Origin: Bacteroidota bacterium
GTDB taxonomy: Bacteria > Bacteroidota > Bacteroidia > Chitinophagales > Chitinophagaceae
Assembly: GCA_018268105.1 (NCBI GenBank)
Contig: JAFDXG010000196.1
Coordinates: 1-43,767, forward strand
Length of the DNA stretch: 43,767 bases
Direction: 5' to 3'
In this document: positions 25,611 through 33,343 of the stretch, piece after piece
How the letters are laid out: the number at the start of each line of letters is the position of its first letter
Numbering within the stretch: the first letter of the stretch is position 1
Position numbers and translations under genes: made by a program
The notes under the pieces: generated by a model
What the model was told of the DNA's origin: nothing
The model's database searches: none
Seen by the model: the letters and a program-made list of their open reading frames with translations, nothing else

Positions 25611-25640
25611 CCCTCCACTAAAAAATACATTCAATATTAT

Positions 25641-27764
25641 ATGTCTATTATTCAGACTATCCGGGACAGAGCTGCCATTTTTGTGTTTGGAATTATTGCC
25701 ATAAGTCTTATCGGATTTTTAGTACAGGACGCTTTCGTAGGCCGTTCTCACGGATTTTTCAATTCTCCCAAAACAACTATTGGAAATGTAGACGGGATAG
25801 ATATTCAAAGACAGGAATTTGATGATCGGGTTAAAATAATGGAAGCCCAGTACCAGCAGCAGGGATATCGCGTAGATGAGGGTATGCGTCAGGAAATTCA
25901 GAATCAGATATGGAATGGAATGATCAGCAGGGAAATTATTACTAATGAAGCAAAAAAACTGGGACTGGCTTTTACATCAAAAGAGTTTGCTGAGCTTTTG
26001 TTCAGTGAAGATGCACCCCAGGAATTCAAACAACAGTTTACGGACAGAAAAACCGGTATGTATAATATTGAAGCAGCACGAAACGCATTCAGAACGCTTC
26101 AAAAAAGCAAAGATGCCGAACAAATTCGTCAGGTAAACGAACAATTAATTGATCCGATAATACTCGGTCAATTACAGCAAAAATTTATTTCCCTTTTTGC
26201 AAATGGGATGTATATACCAAAGTGGCTGATCGAAAAACAAAATGCGGAAAATGCACAGATTTCCAATATTTCTTATACCGGGTTACCCTATTCCAGCATA
26301 GCTGATTCTACTGTTAAAGTATCTGATGCTGAGATTACGGACTACATACAAAAACATACGGACACATACAAACAGGAAAAAAGCAGAACTATTGCTTATG
26401 TAACCTTTTATGCCGGCCCTACTAAAGCTGATAGTACAAGTCTTTGGAACAAAATGGAAGGGTTTAAAAAGGAATTACAGGAAGCTAAAGACCCGGGAGT
26501 TTTTGTAACAAGAAACAGAACAAAATCGCCCTTCTTTGACGGGTATATCAACAAGACCAGGATACAGGTGCCGGAAAAGGATTCTATACTTGCCCTGAAG
26601 CCGGGAGAAGTTTTTGGACCCTATTATGATGCCAGCAATATAGCCGTTGCAAAAATGATAGATTCTAAAATAATGCCTGATTCTGTAAAAGCGAGACATA
26701 TATTAATTGCAACTGTAGATCCTCAAACCGGGCAGCCAACCCTGGCTGATTCTGTTGCTAAAAACCGGATAGACAGTATACAGAAAGCAATTGCAGGCGG
26801 AGCTTCTTTTGAGCAAATGGTGGTAAAATACTCTGACGACGAAGGGTCAAAACTAAGGCTTGGAGATCTTGGGTATTTTTCGGGGGGACAAATGGTCAAA
26901 GCATTCAACGATTTTTGTTTTGAAGGTAAAACCGGTAACAAAGGGGTGGTGAAAACAGAATATGGCTATCATTATATTGAAATAGAAGATCAGAAAAATT
27001 TTGAACAGGCCTATAAGATTGCTTATCTCGCAAAGCAAATAGAACCCAGTGAAGAAACAGAAGACGCCGCATCAGCTGCCGCAACAAAATTTGCTTCTGC
27101 CAGCCGTACCGAAAAAGCATTTGATGAAACCGTGGCAAAAGAAAAAATGAATAAAAGAATAGCCGATAATATAAAAGAAATGGATTACCAGGTAACAGGT
27201 TTGGGTGCTTCAAGAGCCCTGGTAAAATGGATATATGAGAAGAAACCGGGAACGGTGTCTGATCCGCTTACGGTAGGCGATCAATATGTAGTGGCAGTAA
27301 TAACCGGTGAAAATAAAGAAGGACTCCAATCTGTTGCAACCGCCAGGGTAACCGTGGAACCGATATTACGGAATAAGAAAAAATCAGTACTACTCACACA
27401 AAAATTTGGAAAATATTCCAGCCTGGATGATGCGGCAAAAAATGTTTCACAAACTATTCAGCAGATAGACAGCCTGAAGTTTTCAGATAATTTCAAACCT
27501 GTACTGGGTAATGAATCTATTGTAATAGGTGCTGCTTTCGATAAGGCATACCAATCCAAACCGTCTCCAGTGTTGTCGGGCAATAGCGGCGTATATGTGG
27601 TAGCCATTAATAATATTGGCGCATTACCCAATGATGCAGCCAACGTAGAGGAACAAAGGAAAGCGGCTGTGATGCAAATGAAACAATCTTTGAACTATAG
27701 CCTGATGCAGGCATTAAAAGATGCGTCAAAAATTACTGACGGTCGTTTGAAAGCCGGGTATTAA
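25641..27764 (+). CDS. Membrane-anchored periplasmic peptidyl-prolyl isomerase, SurA/PpiD-like
   Basis: A protein of 707 residues from the ATG at 25641. One N-terminal membrane anchor (about residues 12-34, IFVFGIIAISLIGFLVQ) is followed by a SurA-type helical chaperone domain (about 50-220). A parvulin/rotamase domain lies near 350-450, with ARHILIAT at its start, GGASFEQMVVKYSDDEGSK, LGDLGYFSGGQMV and a closing EYGYHYIEI. A long C-terminal region, helical and partly repetitive, follows. This matches the PpiD arrangement in which a tethered foldase faces the periplasm and helps outer-membrane and secreted proteins. The upstream promoter is well formed and a hairpin terminator follows. It is transcribed away from the putative origin. 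Confidence 0.92.
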   Translation: MSIIQTIRDRAAIFVFGIIAISLIGFLVQDAFVGRSHGFFNSPKTTIGNVDGIDIQRQEFDDRVKIMEAQYQQQGYRVDEGMRQEIQNQIWNGMISREIITNEAKKLGLAFTSKEFAELLFSEDAPQEFKQQFTDRKTGMYNIEAARNAFRTLQKSKDAEQIRQVNEQLIDPIILGQLQQKFISLFANGMYIPKWLIEKQNAENAQISNISYTGLPYSSIADSTVKVSDAEITDYIQKHTDTYKQEKSRTIAYVTFYAGPTKADSTSLWNKMEGFKKELQEAKDPGVFVTRNRTKSPFFDGYINKTRIQVPEKDSILALKPGEVFGPYYDASNIAVAKMIDSKIMPDSVKARHILIATVDPQTGQPTLADSVAKNRIDSIQKAIAGGASFEQMVVKYSDDEGSKLRLGDLGYFSGGQMVKAFNDFCFEGKTGNKGVVKTEYGYHYIEIEDQKNFEQAYKIAYLAKQIEPSEETEDAASAAATKFASASRTEKAFDETVAKEKMNKRIADNIKEMDYQVTGLGASRALVKWIYEKKPGTVSDPLTVGDQYVVAVITGENKEGLQSVATARVTVEPILRNKKKSVLLTQKFGKYSSLDDAAKNVSQTIQQIDSLKFSDNFKPVLGNESIVIGAAFDKAYQSKPSPVLSGNSGVYVVAINNIGALPNDAANVEEQRKAAVMQMKQSLNYSLMQALKDASKITDGRLKAGY

Positions 27765-27785
27765 TCAATTAATTTAATGCAATTG

Positions 27786-27817
27786 AAAGGGGTGTTTGCG
27801 TAAGGCTCACCCCTTTT
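27786..27817 (+). terminator. Rho-independent terminator after the foldase gene
   Basis: AAAGGGGTG (27786-27794) pairs with CACCCCTTT (27808-27816) in a 9-bp stem with a 13-nt loop. The descending arm ends in a T-rich tract. It lies 21 bp after the foldase stop, before the promoter of the DUF2480 gene. Confidence 0.75.
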
Positions 27818-27827
27818 ATTATTTCTA

Positions 27828-27835
27828 TAACTTTG
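27828..27835 (+). promoter_or_regulatory. -7 promoter box of the DUF2480 gene
   Basis: TAACTTTG matches TAnnTTTG and ends 5 bp before the ATG at 27841. The predicted transcription start falls at or within the first codon, so this is another leaderless-type start. The preceding terminator separates it from the foldase gene. Confidence 0.5.
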
Positions 27836-27840
27836 CTACT

Positions 27841-28362
27841 ATGAATGATATAATCATTAACAGAGTTGCGGAGAGTGGTATTATAACCATTGACCTGGAG
27901 GCCCTATATCCCATTGACCCGGTTACTGTGTTTGATATGAAACCCTTTTTATTCCGCGGGCTCATTTTAAAAGAAAAAGAATTCAGAGAGGCGCTTAAAG
28001 ATCATGACTGGAAAACATACAGCGGAAAAATTATTGCTCTTACTAATACGGCGGATGCTATTATTCCTATGTGGGCATATATGCTTACAACAAGTTATCT
28101 GCAACCCTTTGCAAAAGAAATAATATTTGGAGATGAAAAGCGGGCAATTCAGGTGTTGATGTCGCGGAGTATTGAGGCGATGGATACACAACAATATGCA
28201 GACAAGCGTATTGTGATTAGAGGATGCGGAGATGTTTACCTGCCCGAGACGGCTTATATTGACATTACCAATAAGTTAAGACCAGTAGTAAAAAGCCTGA
28301 TGTACGGAGAGCCCTGCAGCACAGTTCCGGTATATAAAGCCGCAGTGTTGAAAAGAGAATGA
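27841..28362 (+). CDS. DUF2480 family protein
   Basis: A soluble protein of 173 residues, restricted to Bacteroidota as far as I know. The start at 27841 gives MNDIIINRVAESGIITIDLE, the normal family N-terminus. Conserved stretches include FDMKPFLFRGLILKEKEFREAL, WKTYSGKIIALTNTADAIIPMWAY and VVIRGCGDVYLPE-type sequence near the C-terminus. The function is unknown, and I see no catalytic signature, membrane segment or signal peptide. The gene has its own -7 box and is bounded by the foldase terminator upstream. It converges on korA across a 270-bp gap. Confidence 0.85.
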   Translation: MNDIIINRVAESGIITIDLEALYPIDPVTVFDMKPFLFRGLILKEKEFREALKDHDWKTYSGKIIALTNTADAIIPMWAYMLTTSYLQPFAKEIIFGDEKRAIQVLMSRSIEAMDTQQYADKRIVIRGCGDVYLPETAYIDITNKLRPVVKSLMYGEPCSTVPVYKAAVLKRE

Positions 28363-28632
28363 TGAGGGGTAAGGACGAAAAGGCTTTTGCAAAATTCGTT
28401 CTTCCCGGGTTCAAAATATTTGCAGTTTTTAGATACAAAGTACAAGTACACGAATGTAATACCAAACATGCCGCAGGCGCATTCCTGCATTCGGGGCATA
28501 GTATGAATATAGTACCAGTTGAATAGTATTGTTGAAGCACAAGCGAGCGTGGCAAGTAAAGCTTAATAGTAGTACTTGGAGCCAAGTACCTATACCCTAT
28601 TATCTCTGCTGTACCCCATTTTTTACCGGCAG
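28363..28632. other. Convergent spacer with inverted repeats, no gene seen
   Basis: The 270 bp between the DUF2480 and korA stops holds no credible ORF. Two structures stand out. At 28468-28499, ATGCC-GCAGG, a 6-nt loop, CCTGC, a 6-nt bulge and GGCAT make a 10-bp bulged hairpin. At 28572-28589 there are GTACTTGG and CCAAGTAC arms with a 2-bp centre. Neither is followed by a T run in either direction, so they are not ordinary terminators. They may be remnants of a repeat element or a structured RNA. Confidence 0.4.
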
Positions 28633-30477
28633 CTACAGCAATCCAAGTATGGCATCAGTAAGTTCTCTTTTTGTAATAGGAACTCCCATTATTTTGTTGT
28701 ATCCGGTGGCATTAACCAGATATTTATCGCGGATAATTTTTATCAACTGACCGTTGTTGATTTCCGGAATAAGTACCTGTTCAAACCGGTTGATGATCTC
28801 ACCGAGGTTTTTGGGGAAAGGCCTCAGGTACCGGATATGAGCGTGAGAAACCGCATGTCCCTGGGATTGGAGTCCGGCAACCGTACTTTTTATCACTCCA
28901 TAAGTGGATCCCCATCCCAGCACCAGCAGTTTACCTTTTTGAGGGCCGCTATCCAGTTGCTGATCCGGAATATCATTTGCTATTTGCTCCACTTTTTTCT
29001 CACGGATTTTTACCATCAACTGATGGTTTTCGGGATCGTAGCTCACATTACCGGTTATATTTTGTTTTTCTAATCCACCAATACGATGTTCCAGCCCGGC
29101 AGTGCCAGGTACAGCCCAGGGTCTTACCAGATTTTCATCCCGCAGATAGGGCTGAAAAGTTTCTTCCTCATCATTTAGTGCGGTTTTAAATTTTACCCTT
29201 ACCGGGGCAAGCTCCCTGCTGTTGGGAAAGCGCCAGGGTTCTGCCCCATTGGCAATATATCCATCGCTAAGAAAAATAACTGGGGTCATATGCTCTACTG
29301 ATATCCGGCAGGCTTCATAGATAGCGTTAAAACAATCGCTGGGAGTTGATGCCGCTACTACGGGCATGGGACATTCACCGTTTCTTCCGTAATAGGCCTG
29401 AAGCAGGTCGCTCTGTTCAGTTTTGGTGGGTAACCCGGTAGAAGGTCCTCCCCGTTGCACATCAACAATAATCAGTGGGATTTCCAGCATTACAGCCAGA
29501 CCCATGGCTTCCGACTTGAGCGCCATTCCCGGTCCCGATGTTGTAGTTACCCCGAGGCTTCCGCCATAAGAGGCGCCAATAGCGGAGGTTATTCCGGCAA
29601 TTTCATCTTCGGCCTGAAAACTGCGTATTCCAAAGTTTTTATGACGGCTCAGTTCATGCAGTATATCAGAAGCCGGCGTAATAGGGTAGGATCCAAGAAA
29701 TAATGGAAGCCCGCTTTTTTGTGAAAAGGAAATCAACCCATAGGCTAATGCCTGGTTTCCCATAATAGAGCGATAGGTTCCGGTTTCCATTTTAGCTTTG
29801 GCAACGGTGTATGTTGTTCCGTTCACTTCAGTGGTATCTCCGTAATTATACCCTGCTTTTAATGCTCTTATATTACTCTCATATATCTCAGGGTGTTTAC
29901 CAAATTTTTCATGAAGAAAAGAAATGGAACTTTCCATATTACGATTATACATCCAGTAAAGAAACCCGAGCACGAACATATTTTTAGCACGGTCTTTCTC
30001 TTTGGTGCCCATCGTTATATCCTTCAATGCCTCCCGGGTCATTTTGGATACGTCCATCTTTATTACACTATAGTTATCAAGGCTATTATCTTCAAGCGGA
30101 TTAGTGCCATCTGCATAATTGGCAAGCCTCAGGTTTTTTACATCAAAACCATCTGTATTGATAATTATCTTTCCGCCTTTTTTTAATGATTTCAGGTTTA
30201 CTTTAAGCGCCGCAGCATTCATGGCCACCAATACATCATATTCATCACCAGGAGTATATACCATATCGCTTGAAAAACGAAGCTGAAAACCACTAACGCC
30301 GGGCAGGGTGCCCTGTGGGGCGCGAATCTCCGCAGGAAAATCGGGGAAAGTGGCCAGGTCAATACCCATTAGGGCAGTATTATTCGTAAACTGGCTACCG
30401 GTAAGCTGCATGCCATCGCCACTATCCCCGGCAAATTTTATCACTACTTCCTGTAAAACTTCTTTGTGAGCTGCCAT
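28633..30477 (-). CDS. korA: 2-oxoacid:ferredoxin oxidoreductase, fused gamma-alpha subunit (KorA type)
   Basis: A protein of 614 residues. The first 190 or so form the gamma domain (FAGDSGDGMQLTGSQFTNN and EYDVLVAMNAAALK). The rest is the alpha domain, with QALAYGLISFSQKSGLP, GSYPITPASDILHELS, FQAEDEIAGITSAIGASYGG and VDVQRGGPSTGLPTKTEQSDL. This fusion is typical of 2-oxoglutarate:ferredoxin oxidoreductases, which turn 2-oxoglutarate plus CoA into succinyl-CoA and reduced ferredoxin. The thiamine-diphosphate-binding beta subunit (KorB) is required for activity and usually follows immediately, but downstream here lies only the 270-bp spacer and an opposed DUF2480 gene. The partner must be encoded elsewhere or be lost. 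Confidence 0.93.
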   Translation of the reverse strand: MAAHKEVLQEVVIKFAGDSGDGMQLTGSQFTNNTALMGIDLATFPDFPAEIRAPQGTLPGVSGFQLRFSSDMVYTPGDEYDVLVAMNAAALKVNLKSLKKGGKIIINTDGFDVKNLRLANYADGTNPLEDNSLDNYSVIKMDVSKMTREALKDITMGTKEKDRAKNMFVLGFLYWMYNRNMESSISFLHEKFGKHPEIYESNIRALKAGYNYGDTTEVNGTTYTVAKAKMETGTYRSIMGNQALAYGLISFSQKSGLPLFLGSYPITPASDILHELSRHKNFGIRSFQAEDEIAGITSAIGASYGGSLGVTTTSGPGMALKSEAMGLAVMLEIPLIIVDVQRGGPSTGLPTKTEQSDLLQAYYGRNGECPMPVVAASTPSDCFNAIYEACRISVEHMTPVIFLSDGYIANGAEPWRFPNSRELAPVRVKFKTALNDEEETFQPYLRDENLVRPWAVPGTAGLEHRIGGLEKQNITGNVSYDPENHQLMVKIREKKVEQIANDIPDQQLDSGPQKGKLLVLGWGSTYGVIKSTVAGLQSQGHAVSHAHIRYLRPFPKNLGEIINRFEQVLIPEINNGQLIKIIRDKYLVNATGYNKIMGVPITKRELTDAILGLL

Positions 30478-30502
30478 TATTTTAATTTAAGATGAAACGA
30501 TG

Positions 30503-30510
30503 CAAAGTTA
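30503..30510 (-). promoter_or_regulatory. -7 promoter box of korA
   Basis: TAACTTTG on the minus strand matches TAnnTTTG, 25 bp before the korA ATG. A TTTG lies 22 bp further upstream (30533-30536), slightly beyond the usual 19-21 bp spacing. Confidence 0.5.
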
Positions 30511-30582
30511 GGTCAACATTAACTCCGGTTATCAAAATAAAGCCTCAAAAAAATAGTTATCTTTACCCTTAAAACACACGAT

Positions 30583-31338
30583 ATGGAATTATTCAAATCT
30601 GGAAATCCTACGCTTACCGAAAAAATGTTTCAGTCATCTCTTACCGGGGACCGTAGTGAAGTAATGACGGTAAGGGGAACACTCAACAAGTTCGGATTTA
30701 TGTTTTTGATGGTGATGGCTTCTGCCTTTTTCACCTGGTATAGTTTTAATAAAGGAGTTGAAATTGCTCCTTATATGTGGGGTGGCGCTATTGGCGGATT
30801 AATTGTAGCCCTTGTTATTGTATTCAAAAAAACCTGGGCAGCTTACCTGGCGCCGGCCTATGCTTTGCTGGAAGGGCTTTTTGTAGGGGGCATATCAGCC
30901 TATTATAATTATGCTTTTGAAGCTAAAGCGCCATTCATAATTGTGCAGGCTGTGGGGCTTACATTTGGAGTAGCCATAGCAATGTTTATATTGTATAATA
31001 TGCGCATTATCCGGGCAACAGAGACGTTTAAATCTGTTATAATTACCGCTACAGCCGGTATTGCAATTTTTTATCTCATTACCATTGTACTTGGTTTTTT
31101 TGGTATTGATATTCCTTTTATTCACCAGGGCAGCACATTTGGAATCATATTCTCTCTTATTGTTGTGGGCATTGCAGCACTCAACCTGATTCTTGATTTT
31201 GATATGATAGAAAAAGGAGCTGATGCCGGTGCGCCTAAATATATGGAATGGTATGGCGCATTTGGATTACTGGTTACCATTGTTTGGCTATACCTCGAAA
31301 TACTCAGGTTGTTAGCTAAGCTGAACAGCAGGAAGTAG
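30583..31338 (+). CDS. Bax inhibitor-1/YccA family membrane protein
   Basis: A protein of 251 residues with about seven membrane helices. It starts with a short cytoplasmic segment, SGNPTLTEKMFQ, typical of the Bacteroidota branch. Conserved regions include APAYALLEGLFVGGISAYYN after helix 2 and FDMIEKGADAGAPKYMEWY before the last helix, which carry the acidic residues proposed to form the pH-sensitive pore of BsYetJ-type proteins. The family includes calcium-leak and stress-linked proteins; a specific role cannot be assigned. A near-match -7 box (TATCTTTA, 30558-30565) precedes it and a strong terminator follows, so it is probably monocistronic. Confidence 0.92.
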   Translation: MELFKSGNPTLTEKMFQSSLTGDRSEVMTVRGTLNKFGFMFLMVMASAFFTWYSFNKGVEIAPYMWGGAIGGLIVALVIVFKKTWAAYLAPAYALLEGLFVGGISAYYNYAFEAKAPFIIVQAVGLTFGVAIAMFILYNMRIIRATETFKSVIITATAGIAIFYLITIVLGFFGIDIPFIHQGSTFGIIFSLIVVGIAALNLILDFDMIEKGADAGAPKYMEWYGAFGLLVTIVWLYLEILRLLAKLNSRK

Positions 31339-31363
31339 TCGGAACATCAAATTATTTGTGACT

Positions 31364-31401
31364 AACCGCAAACTCTTATCGGGTTTGCGGTTTTGTTTTT
31401 T
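31364..31401 (+). terminator. Rho-independent terminator after the BI-1 family gene
   Basis: AACCGCAAAC (31364-31373) and GTTTGCGGTT (31383-31392) make a perfect 10-bp stem with a 9-nt loop, followed by TTGTTTTTT. It lies 25 bp after the stop codon. Confidence 0.92.
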
Positions 31402-31530
31402 GGAAACCATTTCTCAAAGATATTCTTCTCGTTAAGAAAACAACCGGTTACTCAAACATTCAGCAGCAGCACTAATTTATTTGACAGGGCTTAAAGAAAC
31501 TGTTTATAATTTTAATAACTAAATGCTGAC

Positions 31531-32394
31531 ATGTTCAACTTTTACGAAAAAATACTGAGCGACCCCGCTTATTACCGGCAGCTAAAATGCGGGGATACCT
31601 TAATTACGAAATACAATTGTCCCCTGGAAAACAGGAAACAAGACCTCTGGAGCCAGTTCCATTATATTGCTTATGTTATGGAAGGAAGAAAAATATGGCA
31701 TACCGCAGACGGCTCGTATGATCTTAGAAAAGGGTCTGCAGTATTTGTTCAAAAAGGGGCAGCGATAGTTGAACAGTTTTTTGATTCGGTTTTCTGTATT
31801 GTTTTGTTTTTTATTTCCGATGAATTTATAACTACCGTATTAAAGAGCAAAACAACAGCATTACCTAAGCCGGTGAAGAAATATGAAACTATTATACCGA
31901 TTCAAAGAAATGATGCATTAGAGGCTTTCTTTTTTTCGATGATGCCCTATTTTGGCAGCAGCAAGCGGCCCGATGATGCCCTGCTGGAGCTAAAGTTCAA
32001 AGAACTAATTCTTACTATTGCAGACGATCCTTCTAATATAGAAGTGCAGTCTTTTTTTTCTTCAATGATGAATCAGCCGCAGGCGCTTTATTTGCAAAGG
32101 GTGATGAATGACAACCACCCCTTCAACCTGAAACTGAAAGACTATGCACAGCTAACCCACCGCAGCCTCTCCGCCTTTAAAAGGGATTTTCAAAAACAAT
32201 ATGATACTACTCCCGGCAAGTGGTTATTGGAAAAAAGGCTGAATCATGCCAAAAACCTGCTGTTGAATACAGATAAATCCGTTAGCGATGCGGCCTTCGA
32301 AAGCGGCTTTGAAAGTCCAGCTCATTTTAGCCGTGCTTTCAGCCGGCGCTTTGGGATTACTCCGGCTCATGTAAAGCGCTCGGGGGTATCCTGA
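31531..32394 (+). CDS. AraC family transcriptional regulator
   Basis: A protein of 287 residues. The N-terminal half (about 1-160) is a cupin-like sensor domain (SQFHYIAYVMEGRKIWHTADGSYDL). The C-terminal 100 residues hold two helix-turn-helix motifs: LKDYAQLTHRSLSAFKRDFQ and SVSDAAFESGFESPAHFSRA, ending FSRRFGITPAHVKRSG, the AraC signature. The ligand is unknown. The gene is followed 83 bp downstream by a methyltransferase gene on the same strand. A 17-bp inverted repeat (32415-32431) lies between them. It may regulate the methyltransferase, itself, or both; this is inference from position. Confidence 0.92.
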   Translation: MFNFYEKILSDPAYYRQLKCGDTLITKYNCPLENRKQDLWSQFHYIAYVMEGRKIWHTADGSYDLRKGSAVFVQKGAAIVEQFFDSVFCIVLFFISDEFITTVLKSKTTALPKPVKKYETIIPIQRNDALEAFFFSMMPYFGSSKRPDDALLELKFKELILTIADDPSNIEVQSFFSSMMNQPQALYLQRVMNDNHPFNLKLKDYAQLTHRSLSAFKRDFQKQYDTTPGKWLLEKRLNHAKNLLLNTDKSVSDAAFESGFESPAHFSRAFSRRFGITPAHVKRSGVS

Positions 32395-32414
32395 ACTTTT
32401 TAGTCATATCTCTG

Positions 32415-32431
32415 GACTTTTCGGTAAAGTC
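32415..32431. promoter_or_regulatory. Inverted repeat, possible operator upstream of the methyltransferase gene
   Basis: GACTTT, TCGGT, AAAGTC: 6-bp arms with a 5-bp spacer, 20 bp after the AraC stop and 18 bp before a TAnnTTTG box. No T run follows, so a terminator is unlikely. Its position would suit a regulator acting over the -33 region of the methyltransferase promoter. AraC proteins more often bind direct repeats, so the binder is open. Confidence 0.35.
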
Positions 32432-32449
32432 GGGTGAAGAAGAGCCTTC

Positions 32450-32457
32450 TACTTTTG
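32450..32457 (+). promoter_or_regulatory. -7 promoter box of the methyltransferase gene
   Basis: TACTTTTG matches TAnnTTTG, 20 bp before the ATG at 32478. No consensus -33 box is present, which would fit an activator-dependent promoter. Confidence 0.45.
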
Positions 32458-32477
32458 TATTCTAAATATTATTTACA

Positions 32478-33326
32478 ATGAGTACAATGATTGATGCATT
32501 AAAACCCAAAACCATAAATCCAAACAAGGCGTTATGGGAAAAGGGGGACTTCACACAAATTTCTGCTACAATGCGAGAAAGCGGGTTGGTCCTTGTAAAA
32601 CAGTTCGGTATTAAAAAGGGGATGGAAATTCTCGACCTTGCTTGTGGGAATGGTACAACAGCTATCCCCGGGGCTTTATTGGGAGCCAATGTATTGGGAG
32701 TAGATATCTCCGCCTATTTGGTTAAAGCAGGAAATGAAAGAGTAAAAACCAGAGCATTAACCAATTGCAGGTTTCAGGAAGGGGATGCCTCTGATTTGTT
32801 TCAAATTGAAGACCACAGCTTCGACCTTACCATAAGCATATTTGGGGCTATGTTTGCACCCAATCCTTTTGATGTAGCCCGGGAAATGGTGCGGGTTACC
32901 CGTCCCGGTGGCAGAATTATTATGGGCAACTGGATTCCCGGTGATCCCACATTGGTGGCACAAATCCTGAAAATTTGCTCTGCCTATACTCCACCACCGC
33001 CACAGGGATTCATAAGTCCAATGTTGTGGGGAGTAGAGGAACAGGTAACAGAGCGGTTTAAAAAAGCAGGGATACCGCAGGAGAAAATTTCATTTTCAAA
33101 GGAGTCATTTACTTTTTCAGCAGAGTATTCCCCATCCCGGTTTCTTGAAATATTCAGAGACTATTATAGCCCAACCATGAATGCTTATGAAGCGGCTCAA
33201 AAAAACGGGAAGGAAAAAGAACTACATTCCGAGCTGGATGTTCTTTTCAGAAGAGAAAATAAAAATCCGGACGAGAGTAAAACAACAATATCCGCTACAT
33301 ATTTGTTGGTTACCGTTCAATGCTGA
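32478..33326 (+). CDS. Class I SAM-dependent methyltransferase
   Basis: A protein of 282 residues with a Rossmann-like SAM-binding domain. Motif I is ILDLACGNGTTAIPGALLG followed by VLGVDIS (motif post-I). The acidic motif EGDASDLFQIEDHSFDL and the motif MVRVTRPGGRIIMGNW complete the fold of the Methyltransf_11/25 group. The C-terminal third is variable and probably sets substrate specificity, which I cannot predict. It lies directly downstream of an AraC-type regulator gene, with its own -7 box and an inverted repeat between them, so regulated expression is likely. It converges on pgl with a 17-bp gap. Confidence 0.9.
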   Translation: MSTMIDALKPKTINPNKALWEKGDFTQISATMRESGLVLVKQFGIKKGMEILDLACGNGTTAIPGALLGANVLGVDISAYLVKAGNERVKTRALTNCRFQEGDASDLFQIEDHSFDLTISIFGAMFAPNPFDVAREMVRVTRPGGRIIMGNWIPGDPTLVAQILKICSAYTPPPPQGFISPMLWGVEEQVTERFKKAGIPQEKISFSKESFTFSAEYSPSRFLEIFRDYYSPTMNAYEAAQKNGKEKELHSELDVLFRRENKNPDESKTTISATYLLVTVQC

Positions 33327-33343
33327 CAGTATAAGGGTTTTTA

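Noticed and set aside
28265..28585. A Cys-rich minus-strand frame across the DUF2480-korA spacer.
   Set aside because: It covers the inverted repeats and part of the DUF2480 gene, and has no start context or recognisable domain; treated as noncoding.
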